In this document: in pieces, positions 10,162 to 23,499 of the stretch
Numbering within the stretch: the first letter of the stretch is position 1
Layout: each line of letters begins with the position of its first letter
Assembly: GCA_964057225.1 (NCBI GenBank)
Contig: OZ059899.1
Location: 19,724,501-19,788,500 of the forward strand
DNA length: 64,000 bases
Reading direction: 5' to 3'
DNA from: Auanema rhodensis
Taxonomy: Eukaryota; Nematoda; Chromadorea; Rhabditida; Rhabditidae
Program-made: the position numbers and the translations under genes
The notes under the pieces: generated by a model
What the model was told of the DNA's origin: nothing
Databases searched by the model: none
What the model saw: the letters and a program-made list of their open reading frames with translations, nothing else

Positions 10162-13100
10162 TTGAAAAATGATGCATTAGTGTATGTTGAGTTTCCATGT
10201 ACACTCAACATAGCTTCCAAAAACATTTTGACAAAAATTTTTCCGAAAAATTTCGAAAAAATTTCGCGAAAAGTAGATGTTTTTAGATTCCTTTTTTCAA
10301 GGCAAAGACGATGGACAATGTTATTCAACGAAAAAATTAATTCTGCAGGGTGAAAATCGAGGATATAAGTGTGAACTTATATCAGTTGATATCTCGGTGC
10401 ATTTTTAAGCTAGCGCAAATCTGATAACACAGATCGACGCAGCTTAAAAATCCGCATCGAATGCACTATACTACATTGAGAAACGCTTAATACAAAAATT
10501 AGTTATGATCGTTTGAAAAATGATGCATTAGTGTATGTTGAGTTTCCATGTACACTCAACATAGCTTCCAAAAACATTTTGACAAAAATTTTTCCGAAAA
10601 ATTTCGAAAAAATTTCGCGAAAAGTAGATGTTTTTAGATTCCTTTTTTCAAGGCAAAGACGATGGACAATGTTATTCAACGAAAAAATTAATTCTCCAGG
10701 GTGAAAATCGAGGATATAAGTGTGAACTTATATCAGTTGATATCTCGGTGCATTTTTAAGCTAGCGCAAATCTGATAACACAGATCGACGCAGCTTAAAA
10801 ATCCGCATCGAATGCACTATACTGCATTGAGAAACGCTTAATACAAAAGTTAGTTATGATCGTTTGAAAAATGATGCATTAGTGTATGTTGAGTTTCCAT
10901 GTACACTCAACATTGCTTCCAAAAACATTTTGACAAAAATTTTTCCGAAAAATTTTAAAATAATTTCGCAAAGAGTAGGTGTTTTTAGATTCCTTTTTTC
11001 AAGGCAAAGACGATGGACAATGTTATTCAACGAAAAAATTAATTCTGCAGGGTGAAAATCGAGGATATAAGTGTGAACTTATATCAGTTGATATCTCGGT
11101 GCATTTTTAAGCTAGCGCAAATCTGATAACACAGATCGATGCCGCTTAAAAATCCGCATCGAATGCACTATACTACATTGAGAAACGCTTGATACAAAAA
11201 TTAGTTATGATCGTTTGAAAAAAGATGCATTAGTGTATGTTGAGTTTCCATGTACACTTAACATTGCTTCCAAAAACATTTTTACAAAAATTTTTCCGAA
11301 AAATTTCGAAATAATTTCGCGAAAAGTAGATGTTTTTAGATTCCTTTTTTCAAGGCAAAGACGATGGACAAAGTTATTCAACGAAAAAATTAATTCTGCA
11401 GGGTGAAAATCGAGGATATAAGTGTGAACTTATATCAGTTGATATCTCGGTGCATTTTTAAGCTAGCGCAAATCTGATAACACAGATCGACGCAGCTTAA
11501 AAATCCGCATCGAATGCACTATACTACATTGAGAAACGCTTAATACAAAAATTAGTTATGATCGTTTGAAAAATGATGCATTAGTGTATGTTGAGTTTCC
11601 ATGTACACTCAACATTGCTTCCAAAAACATTTTGACAAAAATTTTTCCGAAAAATTTCAAAATAATTTCGCAAAAAGTAGAAGTTTTTAGATTCCTTCTT
11701 TCAAGGCAAAGACGATGGACAATGTTATTCAACGAAAAAATTAATTCTGCAGGGTGAAAATCGAGGATATAAGTGTGAACTTATATCAGTTGATATCTCG
11801 GTGCATTTTTAAGCTAGCGCAAATCTGATAACACAGATCGACGCAGCTTAAAAATCCGCATCGAATGCACTATACTACATTGAGAAACGCTTAATACAAA
11901 AATTAGTTATGATCGTTTGAAAAATGATGCATTAGTGTATGTTGAGTTTCCATGTACACTCAACATTGCTTCCAAAAACATTTTGACAAAAATTTTTCCG
12001 AAAAATTTCAAAATAATTTCGCAAAAAGTAGAAGTTTTTAGATTCCTTCTTTCAAGGCAAAGACGATGGACAATGTTATTCAACGAAAAAATTAATTCTG
12101 CAGGGTGAAAATCGAGGATATAAGTGTGAACTTATATCAGTTGATATCTCGGTGCATTTTTAAGCTAGCGCAAATCTGATAACACAGATCGACGCAGCTT
12201 AAAAATCCGCATCGAATGCACTATACTGCATTGAGAAACGCTTAATACAAAAGTTAGTTATGATCGTTTGAAAAATGATGCATTAGTGTATGTTGAGTTT
12301 CCATGTACACTCAACATTGCTTCCAAAAACATTTTGACAAAAATTTTTCCGAAAAATTTCAAAATAATTTCGCAAAAAGTAGATGTTTTTAGATTCCTTT
12401 TTTCACGGCAAAGACGATGGACAAAGTTATTCAACGAAAAAATTAATTCTGCAGGGTGAAAATCGAGGATATAAGTGTGAACTTATATCAGTTGATATCT
12501 CGGTGCATTTTTAAGCTAGCGCAAATCTGATAACACAGATCGACGCAGCTTAAAAATCCGCATCGAATGCACTATACTACATTAAGAAACGCTTAATACA
12601 AAAATTAGTTATGATCGTTTGAAAAATGATGCATTAGTGTATGTTGAGTTCCCATGTACACTCAACATAGCTTCCAAAAACATTTTGACAAAAATTTTTC
12701 CGAAAAATTTCGAAAAAATTTCGCGAAAAGTAGATGTTTTCAGATTCCTTTTTTCAAGGCAAAGACGATGGACAATGTTATTCAACGAAAAAATTAATTC
12801 TCCAGGGTGAAAATCGAGGATATAAGTGTGAACTTATATCAGTTGATATCTCGGTGCAATTTTAAGCTAGCGCAAATCTGATAATACAGATCGACGCAGC
12901 TTAAAAATCCGCATCGAATGCACTATACTGCATTGAGAAACGCTTAATACAAAAGTTAGTTATGATCGTTTGAAAAATGATGCATTAGTGTATGTTGAGT
13001 TTCCATGTACACTCAACATTGCTTCCAAAAACATTTTGACAAAAATTTTTCCGAAAAATTTCGAAATAAATTCGCAAAAAGTAGATGTTTTTAGATTCCT

Positions 13101-14022
13101 TTTTTCAAGGCAAAGACGATGGACAATGTTATTCAACGAAAAAATTAATTCTGCAGGGTGAAAATCGAGGATATAAGTGTGAACTTATATCAGTTGATAT
13201 CTCGGTGCATTTTTAAGCTAGCGCAAATCTGATAACACAGATCGACGCAGCTTAAAAATCCGCATCGAATGCACTATACTGCATTGAGAAACGCTTAATA
13301 CAAAAGTTAGTTATGATCGTTTGAAAAATGATGCATTAGTGTATGTTGAGTTTCCATGTACACTCAACATTGCTTCCAAAAACATTTTGACAAAAATTTT
13401 TCCGAAAAATTTTAAAATAATTTCGCAAAGAGTAGGTGTTTTTAGATTCCTTTTTTCAAGGCAAAGACGATGGACAATGTTATTCAACGAAAAAATTAAT
13501 TCTGCAGGGTGAAAATCGAGGATATAAGTGTGAACTTATATCAGTTGATATCTCGGTGCATTTTTAAGCTAGCGCAAATCTGATAACACAGATCGATGCC
13601 GCTTAAAAATCCGCATCGAATGCACTATACTACATTGAGAAACGCTTGATACAAAAATTAGTTATGATCGTTTGAAAAAAGATGCATTAGTGTATGTTGA
13701 GTTTCCATGTACACTCAACATTGCTTCCAAAAACATTTTTACAAAAATTTTTCCGAAAAATTTCGAAATAATTTCGCAAAAAGTAGATGTTTTTAGATTC
13801 CTTTTTTCAAGGCAAAGGCGATGGACATTGTTATTCAACGAAAAAATTGATTCTGCAGGGTGAAAATCGAGGATATAAGTGTGAACTTATATCAGTTGAT
13901 ATCTCGGTGCATTTTTAAGCTAACTCAAATCTGATAACACAGATCGACGCAGCTTAAAAATCCGCATCGAATGCACTATACATCATTGAGAAACGTTTAA
14001 TACAAAAATTAGTTATGATCGT
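10162..14022 (+). repeat. Mixed segment R/S-G-D/K hybrid-E-E-K-S-N-G-D
   Basis: Eleven monomers of mixed type. The E copies at 11566 and 11917 are adjacent and look alike. The copy at 11215 joins D-like 5' marks (acatttttac, private acacttaac) to a cgcgaaaag core and a TKL end, so it is a mosaic. The S-N-G-D module (12619-14022) appears here for the first time; it recurs at 29818, 36487, 47018 and 50177, and S-N-G starts again at 63165. S copies lose the PstI site (tctccaggg). Confidence 0.85.
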
Positions 14023-17000
14023 TTGAAAAAAGATGCATTAGTGTATGTTGAGTTTCCATGTACACTCAACATTGCTTCCAAAAACATTTTTACAAAAATT
14101 TTTCCGAAAAATTTCGAAATAATTTCGCAAAAAGTAGATGTTTTTAGATTCCTTTTTTCAAGGCAAAGACGATGGACATTGTAATTCAACGAAAAAATTG
14201 ATTCTGCAGGGTGAAAATCGAGGATATAAGTGTGAACTTATATCAGTTGATATCTCGGTGCATTTTTAAGCTAACTCAAATCTGATAACACAGATCGACG
14301 CAGCTTAAAAATCCGCATCGAATGCACTATACTGCATTGAGAAACGCTTAATACAAAAGTTAGTTATGATCGTTTGAAAAATGATGCATTAGTGTATGTT
14401 GAGTTTCCATGTACACTCAACATTGCTTCCAAAAACATTTTGACAAAAATTTTTCCGAAAAATTTTAAAATAATTTCGCAAAGAGTAGGTGTTTTTAGAT
14501 TCCTTTTTTCAAGGCAAAGACGATGGACAATGTTATTCAACGAAAAAATTAATTCTGCAGGGTGAAAATCGAGGATATAAGTGTGAACTTATATCAGTTG
14601 ATATCTCGGTGCATTTTTAAGCTAGCGCAAATCTGATAACACAGATCGATGCCGCTTAAAAATCCGCATCGAATGCACTATACTACATTGAGAAACGCTT
14701 GATACAAAAATTAGTTATGATCGTTTGAAAAAAGATGCATTAGTGTATGTTGAGTTTCCATGTACACTCAACATTGCTTCCAAAAACATTTTGACAAAAA
14801 TTTTTCCGAAAAATTTCGAAAAAATTTCGCGAAAAGTAGATGTTTTTAGATTCCTTTTTTCAAGGCAAAGACGATGAACAATGTTATTCAACGAAAAAAT
14901 TAATTCTGCAGGGTGAAAATCGAGGACATAAGTGTGAACTTATATCAGTTGATATCTCGGTGCATGTTTAAGCTAGCGCAAATCTGATAACACAGATCGA
15001 CGCAGCTTAAAAATCCGCATCGAATGCATTATACGACATTGAGAAACGCTTAATACAAAAATTAGTTATGATCGTTTGAAAAATGATGCATTAGTGTATG
15101 TTGAGTTTCCATGTACACTCAACATTGCTTCCAAAAACATTTTGACAAAAATTTTTCCGAAAAATTTCAAAATAATTTCGCAAAAAGTAGATGTTTTTAG
15201 ATTCCTTCTTTCAAGGCAAAGACGATGGACAATGTTATTCAACGAAAAAATTAATTCTGCAGGGTGAAAATCGAGGATATAAGTGTGAACTTATATCAGT
15301 TGATATCTCGGTGCATGTTTAAGCTAGCGCAAATCTGATAACACAGATCGACGCAGCTTAAAAATCCGCATCGAATGCACTATACTACATTGAGAAACGC
15401 TTAATACAAAAATTAGTTATGATCGTTTGAAAAAAGATGCATTAGTGTATGTTGAGTTTCCATGTACACTCAACATTGCTTCCAAAAACATTTTGACAAA
15501 AATTTTTCCGAAAAATTTCAAAATAATTTCGCAAAAAGTAGATGTTTTTAGATTCCTTTTTTCACGGCAAAGACGATGGACAAAGTTATTCAACGAAAAA
15601 ATTAATTCTGCAGGGTGAAAATCGAGGATATAAGTGTGAACTTATATCAGTTGATATCTCGGTGCATTTTTAAGATAGCGCAAATCTGATAACACAGATC
15701 GACGCAGCCTAAAAATCCGCATCGAATGCACTATACTACATTGAGAAACGCTTGATACAAAAATTAGTTATGATCGTTTGAAAAAAGATGCATTAGTGTA
15801 TGTTGAGTTTCCATGTACACTCAACATTGCTTCCAAAAACATTTTTACAAAAATTTTTCCGAAAAATTTCGAAATAATTTCGCAAAAAGTAGATGTTTTT
15901 AGATTCCTTTTTTCAAGGCAAAGACGATGGACATTGTAATTCAACGAAAAAATTGATTCTGCAGGGTGAAAATCGAGGATATAAGTGTGAACTTATATCA
16001 GTTGATATCTCGGTGCATTTTTAAGCTAACTCAAATCTGATAACACAGATCGACGCAGCTTAAAAATCCGCATCGAATGCACTATACTGCATTGAGAAAC
16101 GCTTAATACAAAAGTTAGTTATGATCGTTTGAAAAATGATGCATTAGTGTATGTTGAGTTTCCATGTACACTCAACATTGCTTCCAAAAACATTTTGACA
16201 AAAATTTTTCCGAAAAATTTTAAAATAATTTCGCAAAGAGTAGGTGTTTTTAGATTCCTTTTTTCAAGGCAAAGACGATGGACAATGTTATTCAACGAAA
16301 AAATTAATTCTGCAGGGTGAAAATCGAGGATATAAGTGTGAACTTATATCAGTTGATATCTCGGTGCATTTTTAAGCTAGCGCAAATCTGATAACACAGA
16401 TCGATGCCGCTTAAAAATCCGCATCGAATGCACTATACTACATTGAGAAACGCTTGATACAAAAATTAGTTATGATCGTTTGAAAAAAGATGCATTAGTG
16501 TATGTTGAGTTTCCATGTACACTCAACATTGCTTCCAAAAACATTTTGACAAAAATTTTTCCGAAAAATTTCGAAAAAATTTCGCGAAAAGTAGATGTTT
16601 TTAGATTCCTTTTTTCAAGGCAAAGACGATGAACAATGTTATTCAACGAAAAAATTAATTCTGCAGGGTGAAAATCGAGGACATAAGTGTGAACTTATAT
16701 CAGTTGATATCTCGGTGCATGTTTAAGCTAGCGCAAATCTGATAACACAGATCGACGCAGCTTAAAAATCCGCATCGAATGCATTATACGACATTGAGAA
16801 ACGCTTAATACAAAAATTAGTTATGATCGTTTGAAAAATGATGCATTAGTGTATGTTGAGTTTCCATGTACACTCAACATTGCTTCCAAAAACATTTTGA
16901 CAAAAATTTTTCCGAAAAATTTCAAAATAATTTCGCAAAAAGTAGATGTTTTTAGATTCCTTCTTTCAAGGCAAAGACGATGGACAATGTTATTCAACGA

Positions 17001-17532
17001 AAAAATTAATTCTGCAGGGTGAAAATCGAGGATATAAGTGTGAACTTATATCAGTTGATATCTCGGTGCATGTTTAAGCTAGCGCAAATCTGATAACACA
17101 GATCGACGCAGCTTAAAAATCCGCATCGAATGCACTATACTACATTGAGAAACGCTTAATACAAAAATTAGTTATGATCGTTTGAAAAAAGATGCATTAG
17201 TGTATGTTGAGTTTCCATGTACACTCAACATTGCTTCCAAAAACATTTTGACAAAAATTTTTCCGAAAAATTTCAAAATAATTTCGCAAAAAGTAGATGT
17301 TTTTAGATTCCTTTTTTCACGGCAAAGACGATGGACAAAGTTATTCAACGAAAAAATTAATTCTGCAGGGTGAAAATCGAGGATATAAGTGTGAACTTAT
17401 ATCAGTTGATATCTCGGTGCATTTTTAAGATAGCGCAAATCTGATAACACAGATCGACGCAGCCTAAAAATCCGCATCGAATGCACTATACTACATTGAG
17501 AAACGCTTGATACAAAAATTAGTTATGATCGT
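14023..17532 (+). repeat. 5-monomer higher-order repeat, two copies (1755 bp)
   Basis: Order D*-G-R*-L-K occurs at 14023-15777 and again at 15778-17532. Private marks repeat at the same offset: acattgtaattc in D*, gacgatgaac (in-frame TGA) and gaggacataag in R*, gcattatacgacattg after R*, and aagatagcgc with cagcctaaa after K. The linker before the first copy (tacatcattgag with acgtttaat at about 13980) is not repeated before the second, which places the left edge close to 14023. Confidence 0.92.
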
Positions 17533-17883
17533 TTGAAAAAAGATGCATTAGTGTATGTTGAGTTTCCATGTACACTCAACATTGCTTCCAAAAACATTTT
17601 GACAAAAATTTTTCCAAAAAATTTCAAAATAATTTCGCAAAAAGTAAATGTTTTTAGATTCCTTTCTCCAAGGCAAAGACAATGGACAATGTTATTCAAC
17701 GAAAAAATTAATTCTGCAGGGTGAAAATCGAGGATATAAGTGTGAACTTATATCAGTTGATATCTCGGTGCATGTTTAAGCTAACGCAAATCTGATAACA
17801 CAGATCGACGCAGCTTAAAAATCCGCATCGAATGCACTATACTACATTGAGAAACGCTTAATACAAAAATTAGTTATGATCGT
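17533..17883 (+). repeat. Single Q-type monomer between two higher-order blocks
   Basis: A Q monomer (ccaaaaaat, gtaaatg, ctccaaggcaaagacaatgg) with a private linker base, gctaacgc where most copies have gctagcgc. It separates the 5-monomer pair from the 8-monomer pair, and has the position that Q holds after K within the 8-monomer block. Confidence 0.85.
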
Positions 17884-20800
17884 TTGAAAAAAGATGCATT
17901 AGTGTATGTTGAGTTTCCATGTACACTCAACATTGCTTCCAAAAACATTTTTACAAAAATTTTTCCGAAAAATTTCGAAATAATTTCGCAAAAAGTAGAT
18001 GTTTTTAGATTCCTTTTTTCAAGGCAAAGACGATGGACATTGTTATTCAACGAAAAAATTGATTCTGCAGGGTGAAAATCGAGGATATAAGTGTGAACTT
18101 ATATCAGTTGATATCTCGGTGCATTTTTAAGCTAACTCAAATCTGATAACACAGATCGACGCAGCTTAAAAATCCGCATCGAATGCACTATACTGCATTG
18201 AGAAACGCTTAATACAAAAGTTAGTTATGATCGTTTGAAAAATGATGCATTAGTGTATGTTGAGTTTCCATGTACACTCAACATTGCTTCCAAAAACATT
18301 TTGACAAAAATTTTTCCGAAAAATTTTAAAATAATTTCGCAAAGAGTAGGTGTTTTTAGATTCCTTTTTTCAAGACAAAGACGATGGACAATGTTATTCA
18401 ACGAAAAAATTAATTCTGCAGGGTGAAAATCGAGGATATAAGTGTGAACTTATATCAGTTGATATCTCGGTGCATTTTTAAGCTAGCGCAAATCTGATAA
18501 CACAGATCGATGCCGCTTAAAAATCCGCATCGAATGCACTATACTACATTGAGAAACGCTTGATACAAAAATTAGTTATGATCGTTTGAAAAAAGATGCA
18601 TTAGTGTATGTTGAGTTTCCATGTACACTCAACATTGCTTCCAAAAACATTTTGACAAAAATTTTTCCGAAAAATTTCGAAAAAATTTCGCGAAAAGTAG
18701 ATGTTTTTAGATTCCTTTTTTCAAGGCAAAGACGATGGACAATGTTATTCAACGAAAAAATTAATTCTGCAGGGTGAAAATCGAGGACATAAGTGTGAAC
18801 TTATATCAGTTGATATCTCGGTGCATGTTTAAGCTAGCGCAAATCTGATAACACAGATCGACGCAGCTTAAAAATCCGCATCGAATGCATTATACGACAT
18901 TGAGAAACGCTTAATACAAAAATTAGTTATGATCGTTTGAAAAATGATGCATTAGTGTATGTTGAGTTTCCATGTACACTCAACATTGCTTCCAAAAACA
19001 TTTTGACAAAAATTTTTCCGAAAAATTTCAAAATAATTTCGCAAAAAGTAGATGTTTTTAGATTCCTTCTTCCAAGGCAAAGACGATGGACAATGTTATT
19101 CAACGAAAAAATTAATTCTGCAGGGTGAAAATCGAGGATATAAGTGTGAACTTATATCAGTTGATATCTCGGTGCATGTTTAAGCTAGCGCAAATCTGAT
19201 AACACAGATCGACGCAGCTTAAAAATCCGCATCGAATGCACTTCACTACATTGAGAAACGCTTAATACAAAAATTAGTTATGATCGTTTGAAAAAAGATG
19301 CATTAGTGTATGTTGAGTTTCCATGTACACTCAACATTGCTTCCAAAAACATTTTGACAAAAATTTTTCCGAAAAATTTCAAAATAATTTCGCAAAAAGT
19401 AGATGTTTTTAGATTCCTTTTTTCACGGCAAAGACGATGGACAAAGTTATTCAACGAAAAAATTAATTCTGCAGGGTGAAAATCGAGGATATAAGTGTGA
19501 ACTTATATCAGTTGATATCTCGGTGCATTTTTAAGATAGCGCAAATCTGATAACACAGATCGACGCAGCCTAAAAATCCGCATCGAATGCACTATACTAC
19601 ATTGAGAAACGCTTGATACAAAAATTAGTTATGATCGTTTGAAAAAAGATGCATTAGTGTATGTTGAGTTTCCATGTACACTCAACATTGCTTCCAAAAA
19701 CATTTTGACAAAAATTTTTCCAAAAAATTTCAAAATAATTTTGCAAAAAGTAAATGTTTTTAGATTCCTTTCTCCAAGGCAAAGACAATGGACAATGTTA
19801 TTCAACGAAAAAATTAATTCTGCAGGGTGAAAATCGAGGATATAAGTGTGAACTTATATCAGTTGATATCTCGGTGCATGTTTAAGCTAGCGCAAATCTG
19901 ATAACACAGATCGACGCAGCTTAAAAATCCGCATCGAATGCACTATACTACATTGAGAAACGCTTAATACAAAAATTAGTTATGATCGTTTGAAAAATGA
20001 TGCATTAGTGTATGTTGAGTTTCCATGTACACTCAACATTGCTTCCAAAAACATTTTGACAAAAATTTTTCCGAAAAATTTCAAAATAATTTCGCAAAAA
20101 GTAGATGTTTTTAGATTCCTTTTTTCACGGCAAAGACGATGGACAAAGTTATTCAACGAAAAAATTAATTCTGCAGGGTGAAAATCGAGGATATAAGTGT
20201 GAACTTATATCAGTTGATATCTCGGTGCATTTTTAAGCTAGCGCAAATCTGATAACACAGATCGACGCAGCTTAAAAATCCGCATCGAATGCACTATACT
20301 ACATTGAGAAACGCTTGATACAAAAATTAGTTATGATCGTTTGAAAAAAGATGCATTAGTGTATGTTGAGTTTCCATGTACACTCAACATTGCTTCCAAA
20401 AACATTTTGACAAAAATTTTTCCAGAAAATTTCAAAATAATTTCGCAAAAAGTAAATGTTTTTAGATTCCTTTCTCCAAGGTAAAGACAATGGACAATGT
20501 TATTCAACGAAAAAATTAATTCTGCAGGGTGAAAATCGAGGATATAAGTGTGAACTTATATCAGTTGATATCTCGGTGCATGTTTAAGCTAGCGCAAATC
20601 TGATAACACAGATCGACGCAGCTTAAAAATCCGCATCGAATGCACTATACTACATTGAGAAACGCTTAATACAAAAATTAGTTATGATCGTTTGAAAAAA
20701 GATGCATTAGTGTATGTTGAGTTTCCATGTACACTCAACATTGCTTCCAAAAACATTTTTACAAAAATTTTTCCGAAAAATTTCGAAATAATTTCGCAAA

Positions 20801-23499
20801 AAGTAGATGTTTTTAGATTCCTTTTTTCAAGGCAAAGACGATGGACATTGTTATTCAACGAAAAAATTGATTCTGCAGGGTGAAAATCGAGGATATAAGT
20901 GTGAACTTATATCAGTTGATATCTCGGTGCATTTTTAAGCTAACTCAAATCTGATAACACAGATCGACGCAGCTTAAAAATCCGCATCGAATGCACTATA
21001 CTGCATTAAGAAACGCTTAATACAAAAGTTAGTTATGATCGTTTGAAAAATGATGCATTAGTGTATGTTGAGTTTCCATGTACACTCAACATTGCTTCCA
21101 AAAACATTTTGACAAAAATTTTTCCGAAAAATTTTAAAATAATTTCGCAAAGAGTAGGTGTTTTTAGATTCCTTTTTTCAAGGCAAAGACGATGGACAAT
21201 GTTATTCAACGAAAAAATTAATTCTGCAGGGTGAAAATCGAGGATATAAGTGTGAACTTATATCAGTTGATATCTCGGTGCATTTTTAAGCTAGCGCAAA
21301 TCTGATAACACAGATCGATGCCGCTTAAAAATCCGCATCGAATGCACTATACTACATTGAGAAACGCTTGATACAAAAATTAGTTATGATCGTTTGAAAA
21401 AAGATGCATTAGTGTATGTTGAGTTTCCATGTACACTCAACATTGCTTCCAAAAACATTTTGACAAAAATTTTTCCGAAAAATTTCGAAAAAATTTCGCG
21501 AAAAGTAGATGTTTTTAGATTCCTTTTTTCAAGGCAAAGACGATGGACAATGTTATTCAACGAAAAAATTAATTCTGCAGGGTGAAAATCGAGGACATAA
21601 GTGTGAACTTATATCAGTTGATATCTCGGTGCATGTTTAAGCTAGCGCAAATCTGATAACACAGATCGACGCAGCTTAAAAATCCGCATCGAATGCATTA
21701 TACGACATTGAGAAACGCTTAATACAAAAATTAGTTATGATCGTTTGAAAAATGATGCATTAGTGTATGTTGAGTTTCCATGTACACTCAACATTGCTTC
21801 CAAAAACATTTTGACAAAAATTTTTCCGAAAAATTTCAAAATAATTTCGCAAAAAGTAGATGTTTTTAGATTCCTTCTTTCAAGGCAAAGACGATGGACA
21901 ATGTTATTCAACGAAAAAATTAATTCTGCAGGGTGAAAATCGAGGATATAAGTGTGAACTTATATCAGTTGATATCTCGGTGCATGTTTAAGCTAGCGCA
22001 AATCTGATAACACAGATCGACGCAGCTTAAAAATCCGCATCGAATGCACTATACTACATTGAGAAACGCTTAATACAAAAATTAGTTATGATCGTTTGAA
22101 AAAAGATGCATTAGTGTATGTTGAGTTTCCATGTACACTCAACATTGCTTCCAAAAACATTTTGACAAAAATTTTTCCGAAAAATTTCAAAATAATTTCG
22201 CAAAAAGTAGATGTTTTTAGATTCCTTTTTTCACGGCAAAGACGATGGACAAAGTTATTCAACGAAAAAATTAATTCTGCAGGGTGAAAATCGAGGATAT
22301 AAGTGTGAACTTATATCAGTTGATATCTCGGTGCATTTTTGAGATAGCGCAAATCTGATAACACAGATCGACGCAGCCTAAAAATCCGCATCGAATGCAC
22401 TATACTACATTGAGAAACGCTTGATACAAAAATTAGTTATGATCGTTTGAAAAAAGATGCATTAGTGTATGTTGAGTTTCCATGTACACTCAACATTGCT
22501 TCCAAAAACATTTTGACAAAAATTTTTCCAAAAAATTTCAAAATAATTTCGCAAAAAGTAAATGTTTTTAGATTCCTTTCTCCAAGGCAAAGACAATGGA
22601 CAATGTTATTCAACGAAAAAATTAATTCTGCAGGGTGAAAATCGAGGATATAAGTGTGAACTTATATCAGTTGATATCTCGGTGCATGTTTAAGCTAGCG
22701 CAAATCTGATAACACAGATCGACGCAGCTTAAAAATCCGCATCGAATGCACTATACTACATTGAGAAACGCTTAATACAAAAATTAGTTATGATCGTTTG
22801 AAAAATGATGCATTAGTGTATGTTGAGTTTCCATGTACACTCAACATTGCTTCCAAAAACATTTTGACAAAAATTTTTCCGAAAAATTTCAAAATAATTT
22901 CGCAAAAAGTAGATGTTTTTAGATTCCTTTTTTCACGGCAAAGACGATGGACAAAGTTATTCAACGAAAAAATTAATTCTGCAGGGTGAAAATCGAGGAT
23001 ATAAGTGTGAACTTATATCAGTTGATATCTCGGTGCATTTTTAAGCTAGCGCAAATCTGATAACACAGATCGACGCAGCTTAAAAATCCGCATCGAATGC
23101 ACTATACTACATTGAGAAACGCTTGATACAAAAATTAGTTATGATCGTTTGAAAAAAGATGCATTAGTGTATGTTGAGTTTCCATGTACACTCAACATTG
23201 CTTCCAAAAACATTTTGACAAAAATTTTTCCAAAAAATTTCAAAATAATTTCGCAAAAAGTAAATGTTTTTAGATTCCTTTCTCCAAGGCAAAGACGATG
23301 AACAATGTTATTCAACGAAAAAATTAATTCTCCAGGGTGAAAATCGAGGATATAAGTGTGAACTTATATCAGTTGATATCTCGGTGCAATTTTAAGCTAG
23401 CGCAAATCTGATAATACAGATCGACGCAGCTTAAAAATCCGCATCGAATGCACTATACTGCATTGAGAAACGCTTGATACAAAAATTAGTTATGATCGT
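17884..23499 (+). repeat. 8-monomer higher-order repeat, two copies (2808 bp)
   Basis: Order D-G-R-L-K-Q-K-Q* at 17884-20691 recurs at 20692-23499. Shared marks at equal offsets are the atcgatgccgc linker after G, gaggacataag in R, tatacgacattg after R, and cagcctaaa after the first K. The copies have diverged slightly: the first has cttccaagg in L, gcacttcac after L and ttttgcaaaa in Q; the second has tttttgagatagc after K. The eighth monomer differs. In copy one it is Q with aaggtaaag (TAA); in copy two it is a Q-to-R* hybrid (23149). The block is an enlarged relative of the 5-monomer repeat just upstream. Confidence 0.9.
23149..23499 (+). repeat. Hybrid monomer, Q 5' part joined to R* 3' part
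   Basis: The first two thirds are Q (tttttccaaaaaat, gtaaatg, ctttctccaagg). The sequence then switches to gatgaacaatg, tctccaggg, gcaattttaag and ataatacag, which are the marks of the R* copies at 27010 and 35083. At those two places Q is followed by a separate full R* and then Q; here one hybrid stands between K and Q. That is the product expected if an unequal exchange or deletion inside homologous DNA removed exactly 351 bp. The switch lies between about 23290 and 23300. Confidence 0.85.
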
